Assembly: GCA_903873415.1 (NCBI GenBank)
Contig: CAIQOK010000183.1
Coordinates: forward strand, 1-48,349
Direction of reading: 5' to 3'
Length of the DNA stretch: 48,349 nucleotides
From: an uncultured Verrucomicrobiota bacterium
GTDB lineage: Bacteria; Verrucomicrobiota; Verrucomicrobiia; Limisphaerales; CAIQOK01
Shown here: positions 1-10,027 of the stretch, piece by piece
Position numbering within the stretch: the first letter of the stretch is position 1
Layout of the letters: every line of letters begins with the position of its first letter
Position numbers and translations under genes: made by a program
The notes under the pieces: generated by a model
Database searches by the model: none
Told to the model about the DNA's origin: nothing
The model's input: the letters and a program-made list of their open reading frames with translations, nothing else

Positions 1-285
1 CCTGATCAGGAAATCTGCGCGCCCTGAGGCGTGGATCCGCCGGTCGGATACTATTAGCCGGTGAAGGAGGCACTTTTCCGACATGGCCTTCCAATCGAGA
101 CCGAGGTCGGAGGCCGGAATTCGCATTTTTGGTCGACGATGTTATGGGTCACCTGCACCCCGGTTTTTTGCGCCTTGCTGCTCTTGGCAGCTTTTGAGTG
201 GGCGCGGGCTGTTTTTAGAGACCGTCTTTTTCAAAACAGTGTCTCTGGCGGTCAATGTGCGGCCGCTGCCACCGTGCAGGGCCGT

Positions 286-747
286 TTACAGGCGCAGCCA
301 CTCGGTGTGGAGAACGCCGGCATCGCAGTGCAGAATTGCCGCCGTGCGAGCCAGTCCAAGCCGGGGTTTTCCGGAATAGCCGGGATTGAAGAATAAGATT
401 TTGCCGATGCGCTCATCGAAGGCCCGGTGCGAATGCCCGAAAACGACCACATCCGGACGGTATTTGGCGATCTGTTGCTGGAGTGTTTCTGACGGTGTCC
501 GGGGATTGACGATGTGATGGAGCAGGAATTTCAGGCCTGAAAGCGGAACGATTTCCGTCTCCTTGAGCGCCAGAAAATCGTCGTTGTTGCCCAGCACCGC
601 GGTCACCGGAGCGATTTGCTCCAGCTCAAAGAGAATGATCGCTGTGCCCACGTCGCCGGCATGCAAGATGTGATCCACCCCGGCAAAGAGGTCGGGGATT
701 TTCGGGTCGAGAAAATCGTGGGTGTCGGAGATGACGCCAATTTTCAT
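286..747 (-). CDS. YfcE/MJ0936-family metallophosphoesterase
   Basis: A 153-residue protein with the full metallophosphoesterase motif series: GVISDTHD at the N-terminus, HAGDVG near residue 30, GNND near 53 and FGHSH near 104. These supply the two-metal site. Length and motif order fit the small YfcE/MJ0936 phosphodiesterases, cytosolic enzymes that hydrolyse phosphodiesters; the natural substrate is often unknown and cannot be told here. It has an ATG start. The next gene upstream on the same strand ends about 35 bases before the start, so the two may be co-transcribed. The family call is firm, the substrate open. Confidence 0.9.
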   Translation of the reverse strand: MKIGVISDTHDFLDPKIPDLFAGVDHILHAGDVGTAIILFELEQIAPVTAVLGNNDDFLALKETEIVPLSGLKFLLHHIVNPRTPSETLQQQIAKYRPDVVVFGHSHRAFDERIGKILFFNPGYSGKPRLGLARTAAILHCDAGVLHTEWLRL

Positions 748-782
748 CGGGCGGTGGCTGGTTATGGAGGTCGGGGATGGAG

Positions 783-1442
783 TCAGGCCTTGATTTCCGC
801 GGGTTCCGGTTCGCCAGTGGATTCCGGTTCAGTGGAGGCGCCGGCCACTTTGTCCTGGGGGGATTCCTGGGAGGTGGTGAGTTTGAGGGCGCCTGCGAAC
901 AGGGCGGTGAAGAGCCCGCCGCTGAGCAGGGTGTTGCGAAAAAAGTGCCATGTCTCAGGCCAGCCACCTGTGCCTTTTGTCAAGGCGGTGATCCAGCCGA
1001 GCAGGGTTTTGGTGTATTCGGGATTGTGAAAGGGGTTGAAGAGCCAGGATGCCGTGTTGGTGAGCAGGTAGAAGAGGAGTGATCCCAAGATGCCGCCGCC
1101 CACCAGGGAGGTGAGGGAGGAGGTGGGTTGGTGGCGTTTGCCCAGCCAGATCAGAGCCGCATAGGACAGATAGTTGAAGGACATTTCCGCCAATTGCGGA
1201 AGCTGCCAGAACTCATAGCCGTAGCGCAGCCAGTAAAAGAGGTTCAGGCCAAGATCGGTCAGGATCAGAGTGGTGAGAGGAAACCACCAAGCCATCCGTT
1301 TGGGGAAAAAGACTCCGGCGCAAAAGGCCACAGCGTAGGCGGCGCTGAAGTTCGCAAAGCTTAGCGACAGCATTCCCGGGATCCGGGATGCGGCAAAGAC
1401 CAAAACGAACGCCAGTGGCAGCGCTACTTTCTTCCAGTTCAC
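783..1442 (-). CDS. DUF6580-type integral membrane protein
   Basis: A 219-residue protein with about five hydrophobic segments, at roughly residues 5-22, 28-45, 52-70, 85-100 and 115-135, and a weaker one near 170-185. The C-terminal tail of about 30 residues is Glu/Pro/Ser-rich and probably cytosolic. Segments such as SFANFSAAYAVAFCAGVFFP and the paired Leu/Asp turn (LILTDLGLN) match the DUF6580 family, which resembles the substrate-binding subunits of ECF transporters. The substrate is unknown. The start is GTG; no in-frame ATG lies near enough to replace it. It lies just upstream of the phosphoesterase on the same strand. Confidence 0.7.
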   Translation of the reverse strand: MNWKKVALPLAFVLVFAASRIPGMLSLSFANFSAAYAVAFCAGVFFPKRMAWWFPLTTLILTDLGLNLFYWLRYGYEFWQLPQLAEMSFNYLSYAALIWLGKRHQPTSSLTSLVGGGILGSLLFYLLTNTASWLFNPFHNPEYTKTLLGWITALTKGTGGWPETWHFFRNTLLSGGLFTALFAGALKLTTSQESPQDKVAGASTEPESTGEPEPAEIKA

Positions 1443-1565
1443 CGCGCCATCATAGCGGGGCGGGGGGACAAGTTCAAACCGTGAATTAAATCAAAAAACG
1501 GGGCGGTCCAAGCCAACATGATTTTTACAACCAGAGTGCATTATGAATGACGTTAAATGGATGAA

Positions 1566-1866
1566 CCTAGAACCCGAAGTTGGAGTTCAGCCGGATCGGG
1601 TGGGCGGGGCATACGACGGGATCATCAGTGGTTCGACGGGGGATTTGCCGCAGAAAGTACCTGGGGACAAGGGTTGCTGCGCCCGGGACGGGCGTAGTCT
1701 GCAAACCAAAACCGTCGCCTTGGGATTCCAACTGCTGCGCAGTTGTCGCAAACCACGTCCGCTCGTAGCGGCCTTTCAACACCTGCCACCATTCCGCTTT
1801 CACCGCCAGCTTGAGCGTGCGTTGCCGTCCACTTATTGACCACCACTTCAATTGCGGACATTTGGG
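1566..1866. repeat. Dispersed MITE-like element, internally deleted copy
   Basis: About 300 bp related to the 587-bp element at 17917-18503 but in the opposite orientation. The CCTAG end at 1566 matches the CCTAA end of the other copy, followed by a shared GTTGGAGTTCAGCCGG block at about 1579-1594. A core of some 135 bp (about 1630-1765) is roughly 85% identical by eye, including the hairpin CGCCCG-GGA-CGGGCG at 1680-1694. The other end (ACCACTTCAATTG, about 1840-1853) matches the opposite terminus of the full copy. About 290 bp of the full element are missing from the middle. No clear target duplication is visible, so the outer limits are approximate. Confidence 0.75.
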
Positions 1867-1939
1867 CCAATGGTGTCTGGTGCATTTATTGTCCGATGTC
1901 CGGTGCGGCGCAATGCTTGGATTCTCTGAATTGGGGAGA

Positions 1940-4009
1940 CTAGCGGGCGGTGCTTGGGGAAGGTTGGTGGAATGCTTGGTTGGAGCGGTAGAGGGATTGC
2001 AACTCCCGGTTTGCCGCGCTGAATTGCCGGTCTCCTGCGGCATCGGCAAGAGCCGCCGCCTTGCCGGCCAGATCCACGGCATCGCCGAAACGACCCGCTT
2101 CGGCGCAGGCTGCGGCCAGTGTTCCCAGCGGTCCGGCCTGTTGCTGCTTCGTGATGCGACAGGCCTCTTGCGCCAGAAGAACGGCATCGGGTCCATTGCG
2201 AACCGATGGATCCGGGCAGGTGGCCAAGAGCCAGGACAGATTATTGAGCACCTCCACCGAATCCGGTTGGAGGAGCAGGATCTTCCGGTAATGGAGGATA
2301 GCGCCGGCATAATCGGCCCGCTCATAAAGCAGGGAAGCCAGTTGTAAGCGGTTGTCTGGTTGCGGGTTCAACCGGACGGATTCCTGCAGTTGTGCAAGGG
2401 ACTCTTCTGGCAGGCCCTGTTCCAAAAGTCCGGAAGCGTAAGCCTGATGGATGTCCGCGCCGGTCGGCTTGATTTTCAGGGCCGCTTGGAAATGCCGGTT
2501 GGCGCCGGGCCAGTCGTGTTTCAGTGACAGGGCGCGAGCAAGATTGCAGTGGGCATCGGCGTTTTGAGTGTTTATTTCAAGGGAAGCGGTGAACTGGTCC
2601 ATGGCCCGATCCAATTGGCCTTGTTGCGCCAGGAGGCAGCCGAGGTTGTTGCGGGCGGTCCATGCCGCCGGGTTTTTGCCCAGAGTGTCGCGCCAGAGGG
2701 ATTCCTCGTTGCAGAAGGCGTGGGCCCGCTGCCAGCTCAACATCGAAAGGCCCAATAGAATTACGGCGGCGGCGGCCTTGAATTTTTTAGGCCTCAGATG
2801 GGATTGCAATCCTGCGGCAACCAGCGCGACCACTGCGATCATTGGCAGGTATTGAAAGTGGTCTGAGACCCGGGACAGGGTCAGGAAATACATGTTGAAA
2901 AAGCCCAATGCGGGGAAAAGGGTGGCGGTGAAACAGCTCAGTGCCAGGAAGGTTGGCAGTCCGCAGCGGCGGGGGAGCCGCAGGCAAAGTCCGAGCGCTC
3001 CGCACCAGAGCAATCCAGGCAGCTAGGCCGCAGGGGCCAGAGCGTCGATTTTCCAGAGTGGATAAATCAGGTTTAACCGCAGCGGGAACAATATCTTTCC
3101 AAGGTAAAACCAGAGGGCCCAACCCGCCGCCGCCAGCCGGCCGGGGAAATTCTCCGTCTGCACAATGGCGGTGCCGATGGCCGCACTTTGGAACCGGATG
3201 GTCAGGCAGCCGAATATGAGGGCGAGCAGGAAAAACGGGGTGATTTGCAGCCAGTCACGGCGTGTGATTGCTCGGCGCCGCCAGGCTGCCAGGGCAAGAA
3301 ACACCACCGGGAGCATGACCGTGGTGGTTTTGCTCAACAGGGCCAAAAGAAAGGCGGCGAGGGAGATGGTATGGAGAATTTTCGCACGGCCGCCGGTGCC
3401 GGGTTTTTGCGGCGGATCGAGAATGGGGTTTTCAGCAGTGGCACCGCAGGAATCAAACGAGCGGAAAGGTCTGAGAGAGCAGGCATCCCCGTCTTCGGCC
3501 GCTAAAAAACAATTTAAGCTCAACAGGAAAAACAGCAGGGAGAGCGTGTTTTTCATCTCCGCAATCCAAGCCACCGATCCGACGCAGACAGGATGGACAG
3601 CGAAGAGGGCTGCGGCGAGCCAAGCGCCCGGGATTTTTAGTCGGAGGAGGATTTTCCAGAGCAGGGCGCAGTTGGCGGCGTGAAGCAGCTGGTTAACCAG
3701 ATGGAATCCAAGCGGGTGGTTGCCCCAAAGACGCCACTGGGCCCAGAGAGCCAGATTTGTCAGGGGAAAGTCGGTATGGAACCAGATGGAGAAGAGGTTG
3801 AGTTTTGCCAGAACGAGGGGGTTTTTGGTGACGAGCAGGGCGTCATCCCAAACAAACTGTCCGTTCATTGCCGGCCAATAGACCGCAAAGACCAGAAGGA
3901 AAAGGGCGGCGCCCGGCGCCCAGCGCGCGCGAACCAAGGGATTGACTGATTGTCCCGTGGTTTGGGGCGGCGTGCCGGACAGGCCGTTGTGCGGATCGGA
4001 TGGCATCAA
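1940..4009 (-). pseudogene. GT-C-like membrane/TPR protein interrupted by amber codon
   Basis: Two open stretches in one frame, 4009-3026 and 3022-1940, are separated only by a TAG at 3023-3025 (codon 329 of about 689). The first half carries a GT-C-type multi-pass domain with the early acidic motif FVWDDALLVTKNPL near residue 50, a glycine/histidine-rich loop and many hydrophobic segments. The second half continues with more membrane segments and then at least four TPR units to the C-terminus. This layout (membrane GT-C domain plus TPRs, about 600-700 residues) is that of bacterial TMTC-like proteins. The only start near the second half is a TTG inside a membrane segment, so it is not a natural gene. 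Either an inactivating point mutation or a base error explains it; a single change at the TAG would restore the whole protein. It diverges from the pseudouridine synthase gene with 14 bases between starts. Confidence 0.8.
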
Positions 4010-4023
4010 GTTGACCCCATGCT

Positions 4024-4857
4024 ATGCTCACGACGAGGAATGACAAGACACGGTCATTAGCCCACACTGGCGGGGTGGACAAACTTTTTGACGTCATTCA
4101 TGAGGACGCCGAGTTGCTGGTGATCAACAAACCTGCCGGACTGGTGTGTCATCCCACCAAGACGGACGCATGGTCCAGCCTGATCAGCCGGGTGCGGCTG
4201 CATTTGGGCGAAGAGTCGCATCCGCACATGGTGAATCGCCTGGATCGTGAGACCGGCGGGGTGACGTTGGTGGCGAAGACGGATGAGGCGGCGCGCGAGC
4301 TGCGCCGACTTTGGGAAAAGCGGGAGGTGCAAAAGGAGTATCTCGCCATTGTCCATGGGCGCCCAGCTCAACAAAGCGGTTTGGTGGACGAGCCGCTGGG
4401 CAAGGATGAGTCCAGCCGTGTCGCCATCAAGGACTGTGTTCGGGCAGACGGGTTGGCATCTCAAACGCACTTTGCCGTCGAAAAAACATTTTCCCGGCTG
4501 GAATGGAATATCGAAGGGAAGCCGTTCCCGCTGTCTGAGGGCGTTCCTGGCGCAACGGGCAAGGTGGATACGGATTTCTCCTTGCTGCGGGTCGCGCCGC
4601 GCACCGGGCGCAAGCATCAAATCCGGATCCACCTGGCGCATCTGGGCCATCCGATCGTGGGCGACAAGATTTACGGGCATGACGAGGATTTCTATCTTGC
4701 TTTGGTGGAGGGGCGCCTAACGCCTACGCAGCGGCAGGTGCTGATCCTGCCTTATCACGCGCTCCATGCGGTTGGGCTTCGTTTTATCTGGCGCGGTCAA
4801 CCGGTGGAATTCCTGGCCCCACCGGAACCCTGGTTTGCCGGGTTTGCCGCCGGGTGA
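4024..4857 (+). CDS. RluA-family pseudouridine synthase
   Basis: A 277-residue enzyme that isomerises uridine to pseudouridine in RNA. The catalytic block HMVNRLDRETGG carries the aspartate at residue 74, followed by the family motifs KEYLAIVHGRP and the RTGRKHQIRIHLAHLGHPIVGD block near residue 195. No S4 domain precedes the catalytic domain, so it resembles the shorter RluA/RluC-like tRNA or rRNA synthases; the target base cannot be told. The ATG at 4024 is used, but a GTG at 4075 (VDKLFDVIHED...) lies closer to the conserved part and is possible. It is convergent with the alcohol dehydrogenase. Confidence 0.9.
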   Translation: MLTTRNDKTRSLAHTGGVDKLFDVIHEDAELLVINKPAGLVCHPTKTDAWSSLISRVRLHLGEESHPHMVNRLDRETGGVTLVAKTDEAARELRRLWEKREVQKEYLAIVHGRPAQQSGLVDEPLGKDESSRVAIKDCVRADGLASQTHFAVEKTFSRLEWNIEGKPFPLSEGVPGATGKVDTDFSLLRVAPRTGRKHQIRIHLAHLGHPIVGDKIYGHDEDFYLALVEGRLTPTQRQVLILPYHALHAVGLRFIWRGQPVEFLAPPEPWFAGFAAG

Positions 4858-5220
4858 TCCTGAAACATTGGCTGTGCGCCGGGGTAAAGCATTTTGTCGG
4901 TGTGGCGCTAAAACATACCGGTCCAATTAGTTGCAGGGGCGGTCGTTCCATGCTCGAAGGCGGAAAATTAGCCGGCCATGCGGTGGCTGCCATTGATTGT
5001 TGGAACGCAGTTTGGATTGAAGGAGGGCGGCAAGCCACCTTGTGCAGGGTTGGTTTCCGGTCTGTTCTCTGCGGACGGCCTCAACCGGGAAGGATAGGTT
5101 TAGATTTTATGACCTTGTTGATTAGATTTTGGGATGGGCGATGGGAGTTTTAAAACCGGGATGAGGGCTGGGTTCCGAGCCGGCAAGAGAGGCCGACGCC
5201 TTGCGCGTTTTAGAATCCGG
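4858..5220. other. Intergenic region, no gene recognised
   Basis: Convergent gap between the pseudouridine synthase and the dehydrogenase. Open frames are short, rich in Arg/Cys/Trp and resemble no family I know. I see no clean terminator hairpin with a T run. Confidence 0.6.
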
Positions 5221-6300
5221 TCAGTGGTGGGAACCGCCCACCAGAATTTTAAGGGAGTCGGGCGTCGGGTTTGCGGCCAGAGCCACAGCCTGAGCGGTTT
5301 GTTCCAGAGTGAACCGGTGGGTGATCAAGGGGCGCACATCCATTTTGCGGGAAAAGACCAGCCGGGCAACTTCGCGCTGCAGGGTGAAGTCGGCTGAATA
5401 GCTGCCGATCAGGTCTTTCTCATCCACGCAGACGGAGGCCAAGTCCAGCTCCGTGAGTGCGCCGCGTTTGGTGTGGGCGAAGAGCAGTATCTGGGCGCCG
5501 CCGCGCACTTGGCTGAGCGCCTGATGCAATGCGGCGTCGGAAGGCACGGCCAGCACTGCGGCGTCGAGTTGCCGTTTTGCGGCAGACGACGTGCCTAGGC
5601 TCGGGCTTGATTTGGGATTGGATGGTTTTTTCTCGCCGGGTTGTTGCGTGGGATTGAAGGTCCACTCGGCCCCGAATCTTTTGGCAAGCTTGAGCCGTTT
5701 CTCCAGCAAATCGCTGGCAAGCACCCGCATGCCGAGCAGCTGCAGCAGGCGGGTGAACATGAGCCCGATCGGGCCCTGTCCGGCGACCAGCACGCTGTCA
5801 CCGGGGAGCAGGGTCAGGCGCTTGACGGCTTTAAGAACCGTGTTGACCGGTTCGAGCATTGCGCCCTCTTCAAAGGAGTTTTCGGCTGGGATTTTCACCA
5901 CGCCCGGCTGGACAAAGGGCAGGACACGGACGAATTCGGCAAAGCCGCCGCCGGCCGGTTCGAAGCCGGCAGTGATGCCGGTGCGTTTGTAGGTTGCGCA
6001 TTGGGCAAAGGCGCGATGCCGGCAGGCATGGCAGTCCAGGCAGGGCACGTGATGGTGAAGGGCCACGCGGTCGCCGACGCGCAAGTTGTGGACGCGTTTG
6101 CCGATGCGCACGATGGTGCCGGCGGTTTCATGGCCGAAGATGCGCGGGGGCGGGACGGTGCCGTAGTGGATTTTTTTAATGTCCGTGGGGCAGACCCCGC
6201 AGACCGATACCTTGACCAGCAGGTCATCGGGACCGGGGCGGGGGACGGGAACCGTTTCGATGCGCAGGTCGTTGGGGCCGCGATAGACTGCGGCTCGCAT
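5221..6300 (-). CDS. Zinc-dependent alcohol dehydrogenase (MDR family)
   Basis: A 359-residue medium-chain dehydrogenase. It has the N-terminal catalytic zinc region (VCGVCPTD, then GHETAG), the structural zinc site CxxCxxCx7C near residues 93-107 and a Rossmann fold with GQGPIG near 175. These fit NAD(P)-dependent zinc alcohol/polyol dehydrogenases such as sorbitol or threonine dehydrogenases; the substrate is not determinable. A hydrophilic, Pro/Ser/Lys-rich stretch of about 25 residues (near 215-240) sits inside the cofactor domain where related enzymes have a short loop. The ATG at 6300 (MRAAVYRG, typical for the family) is preferred to an in-frame GTG at 6321. Confidence 0.88.
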   Translation of the reverse strand: MRAAVYRGPNDLRIETVPVPRPGPDDLLVKVSVCGVCPTDIKKIHYGTVPPPRIFGHETAGTIVRIGKRVHNLRVGDRVALHHHVPCLDCHACRHRAFAQCATYKRTGITAGFEPAGGGFAEFVRVLPFVQPGVVKIPAENSFEEGAMLEPVNTVLKAVKRLTLLPGDSVLVAGQGPIGLMFTRLLQLLGMRVLASDLLEKRLKLAKRFGAEWTFNPTQQPGEKKPSNPKSSPSLGTSSAAKRQLDAAVLAVPSDAALHQALSQVRGGAQILLFAHTKRGALTELDLASVCVDEKDLIGSYSADFTLQREVARLVFSRKMDVRPLITHRFTLEQTAQAVALAANPTPDSLKILVGGSHH

Positions 6301-6421
6301 GGTTTTAGGAATGCTCAGCACGTCCTGAGTCTAGCTTCCGCGAAGGGGTGATGAAACAAGGTTTTTACGCGCAGCATCATCGAAGCATCCGCATCTTCGG
6401 AGGTGGATTTGGCAGACCTCA

Positions 6422-6789
6422 ATGGCAGCCTTTCGCATGAGCGGCATGGAAATTCTGGAATCCATCGGCAGGAACGAAGTTCGTTGGCGTGGGCGCAGCC
6501 TGTTACATTTCTCCGGTTGCGATTATTTCCGGCTTGCGCGCGACCCGCGGCTGACTGGGATATTGCCGAGACGCCTGGGCCTGTTGTGTGGTTGCCAGCC
6601 ATGCCTTGGGCGGTGGCGGAGCGCTTGAAGGTCCGGCTGCTTTCCGCCGGTGTTTGTCCGCCCTTTTTGACCTATGGGGCGCTATCCTCGCAGGGGGTTT
6701 TCCGATTCGTGATTTCAAGCGAGCACTCCCGGCGGCGGCTCTCCGAGGTGGTCTCTGTGCTGTCGGAATCCGGCCCGCTCACGGGCTGA
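6422..6789 (+). pseudogene. BioF-like PLP aminotransferase remnant, centre deleted
   Basis: Two pieces of one protein family lie next to each other in different frames. From the ATG at 6422 to about 6553 the frame encodes an N-terminus typical of 8-amino-7-oxononanoate synthase-like enzymes (LESIGRNEVRWRGRSLLHF, then SGCDYFRLARDPRL). From about 6556 to the stop at 6787-6789 another frame encodes the matching C-terminus (PVVWLPA, AERLKVRLLSAGVCPPFLTY, FRFVISSEHSRRRLSEVV). The intact family is about 380 residues; only about 115 remain. The centre, including the PLP-binding lysine, is gone and the junction is out of frame. It cannot encode a working enzyme. No other biotin gene is nearby. Confidence 0.7.
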
Positions 6790-7005
6790 AAACCACCCGT
6801 GCGTGCGACGTCTATGCCCTCCGACTATTTGCCTGAAACCGTGGAAGGCGCCGGGCTAAAGTGGTTTTGCGGCCGGTTGGCAGAGCAGCGCTGAGTTCTT
6901 CAACCGCGTCCGCCAAATGAAGTTGCAAAGCTGCCGCAGAGGATTCACTGTGCCATCGGTTGGTAATCGCGGTGAATTATTCCAGGTTGATTCCATTTTT
7001 TGATT

Positions 7006-7770
7006 ATGCAGGATAAAACTAAAATCGCACTCATCACCGGCGGCAGCCGGGGCCTCGGAAAAAACATGGCACTGCGGTTGGCTGAAAAAGGGCACGACGT
7101 CATCCTAACCTATCACACCCAAAAAGCCGCGGCCGAGGCCGTGGTCACGGCCATTGAAGCTGCCGGCCGAAACGCCGCCGCCCTCCAATACGATGCCTCG
7201 GAGATCGGGGGGCTTGATTCATTTGTGGTTGCGCTCCAACAGCTGTTGCAACGGAAATGGGGCTGTGCGGCTTTTGATTTTCTTGTCAACAACGCCGGCA
7301 TTGGCGCCACCATTCCATTTGCCCAGGTGACCGAGGCGGACTTTGACCGCTTTTCGAACATCCATTTCAAGTCGGTGTATTTCCTCACGCAAAAATGTCT
7401 GCCCCTGATCCGGGACCAGGGACGGATTATCAATATTTCCACCGGCACGACCCGGTTTTGCGTGCCTGGATATTCAGTCTACGCGTCGATGAAAGGCGCC
7501 ATTGAAACCTTCACCCGTTACCTGGCTAAGGAAGCCGGCGTCCGCGGTATCACGGTCAATGTCGTGGCACCCGGTCCCATCGAGACGGATTTCAACCAAG
7601 CGGCCATCCGGAGTAATCCTGAGCGCAAGGCCGCGATGGGCGCCCAAACCGCTTTGGGTCGCGTGGGCCAGGCGGAAGATATCGGAGGCGTTATCGCCTT
7701 CCTGTGCAGCCCGGAGGCAGGCTGGATTAACGCCCAGCGTATTGAGGCGTCGGGGGGAATCAATTTGTAG
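7006..7770 (+). CDS. SDR-family oxidoreductase (FabG-like)
   Basis: A 254-residue short-chain dehydrogenase/reductase. It has the cofactor motif TGGSRGLG near residue 10, NNAGIG near 91, and the catalytic YASMK with Tyr159 and Lys163. A C-terminal segment (EASGGINL) closes the fold as in 3-oxoacyl-ACP reductases. It reduces or oxidises a hydroxyl/ketone with NAD(P)H; the substrate is not evident and no fatty-acid gene is nearby, so it need not be FabG itself. The ATG at 7006 is chosen over a TTG at 7000. It stands alone on its strand between the aminotransferase remnant and enolase. Confidence 0.88.
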   Translation: MQDKTKIALITGGSRGLGKNMALRLAEKGHDVILTYHTQKAAAEAVVTAIEAAGRNAAALQYDASEIGGLDSFVVALQQLLQRKWGCAAFDFLVNNAGIGATIPFAQVTEADFDRFSNIHFKSVYFLTQKCLPLIRDQGRIINISTGTTRFCVPGYSVYASMKGAIETFTRYLAKEAGVRGITVNVVAPGPIETDFNQAAIRSNPERKAAMGAQTALGRVGQAEDIGGVIAFLCSPEAGWINAQRIEASGGINL

Positions 7771-7984
7771 CCGAGCCGTCAAGTCGCAGCCCGGCGGGCT
7801 GCGGTGCGGTTCATCGGGGTGGGGTTTAATTCGGCAGGGCATGGAAACAAATTGGTTTTCAGGAAGCATAACCGTGGTTCGCAGAGGGTCCTGATATCAG
7901 GAATGGCCGCCGTCTGGGCTGATATTCCGGTGGATTTCGGATCCTTGGAGTTATAGGTAGAGCGGCGTGTTCCGAAGGGCTGTC

Positions 7985-8012
7985 TTGACTCCATTGAGGC
8001 GGGTCTTATCAT
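7985..8012 (+). promoter_or_regulatory. Probable sigma70 promoter of eno
   Basis: TTGACT (7985-7990) and TATCAT (8007-8012) are spaced by 16 bases, about 40 bases before the enolase ATG. Both boxes are close to the sigma70 consensus, and the region just downstream is AT-rich relative to its surroundings. Confidence 0.6.
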
Positions 8013-8049
8013 CCAATTACTTTTGGTTAACCTAAGAAATTGAAATTAA

Positions 8050-9345
<1,296 letters not shown>

Positions 9346-9377
9346 TGCTGCCGGATGGTCCCGGTCATCGTCCTGAA

Positions 9378-9417
9378 AACAACCCCGGAAGCCGGAAGAC
9401 TGGTTTCCGGGGTTGTT
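9378..9417 (+). terminator. Intrinsic terminator of eno
   Basis: A perfect 13-bp stem, AACAACCCCGGAA (9378-9390) with TTCCGGGGTTGTT (9405-9417), and a 14-base loop. It is followed by a T-rich stretch (GTTTATTTG) and starts 32 bases after the enolase stop. Confidence 0.8.
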
Positions 9418-10027
9418 GTTTATTTGCAAGCCTTTGTAAAACTGCGTCGGGACACTTGAAAGGTGGACTGCCGAGCCGTCGGATTCATGCTCAATCCTCA
9501 ATTGGCGCGGGGGCGACTTGATGGTTATCACCGGGGATAGTTGCTCGGGCTCAATTCCCTTTTCTATGGAGGACCAGAGTGAGGGGGCGCCGAATATTTG
9601 GAAGCTCGCTGATGTGCTTTGTTTCAGGACCATAGAAATCCCCAAAATATAGATGCCCGGCGGATGTCGGCGGCAGAATTAAAAACGGGCAAAGCCCCAT
9701 CCGTGCCGGGTCATCCCGAGATGCTTTTCCGCCGGGCTTTGTCCTTTGCGAAGTTCGTGTGTGATTTGGTTGAGCGGCCATTTATTCTCAAACCCCGCGT
9801 CACAATAGGGGGAGGATCAAACCTATTACCTCGCACTTCCCCCCGCTAGGAGGGGACAACTTGTCATAGTCTCAGTGGGGCCGGTTTTTCCCTGAAAGGG
9901 GATGGAATTCCCCGAAAGTCTTGTCGCGCTTTGCCCCCTGGCATCTCGATATGCGCAGCTGCTTAATACCCAAGCGGGCGATCCTGAGGTTTTGACCAGA
10001 TGTCGGGCACCCCGGGATAGATGTGGT
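9418..10027. other. Intergenic region, no gene recognised
   Basis: About 600 bases between the eno terminator and the PHP phosphatase. No open frame resembles a known family. A weak inverted pair, CAAAGCCC near 9692 and GGGCTTTG near 9735, could form a hairpin, but it lacks a clean T run. Confidence 0.55.

Noticed and set aside
83-379. Plus-strand frame at the left edge after AAGGAGG
   Set aside because: Arg/Cys/Ser-rich with no family likeness and overlaps the metallophosphoesterase on the other strand.
1940-3013. TPR half as an independent gene starting at TTG 3013
   Set aside because: The start is inside a membrane segment and the frame continues upstream past one stop, so it belongs to the interrupted gene.
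3023-3025. Programmed recoding (pyrrolysine or readthrough) at TAG
   Set aside because: No stem-loop or recoding machinery is visible; mutation or base error is simpler.
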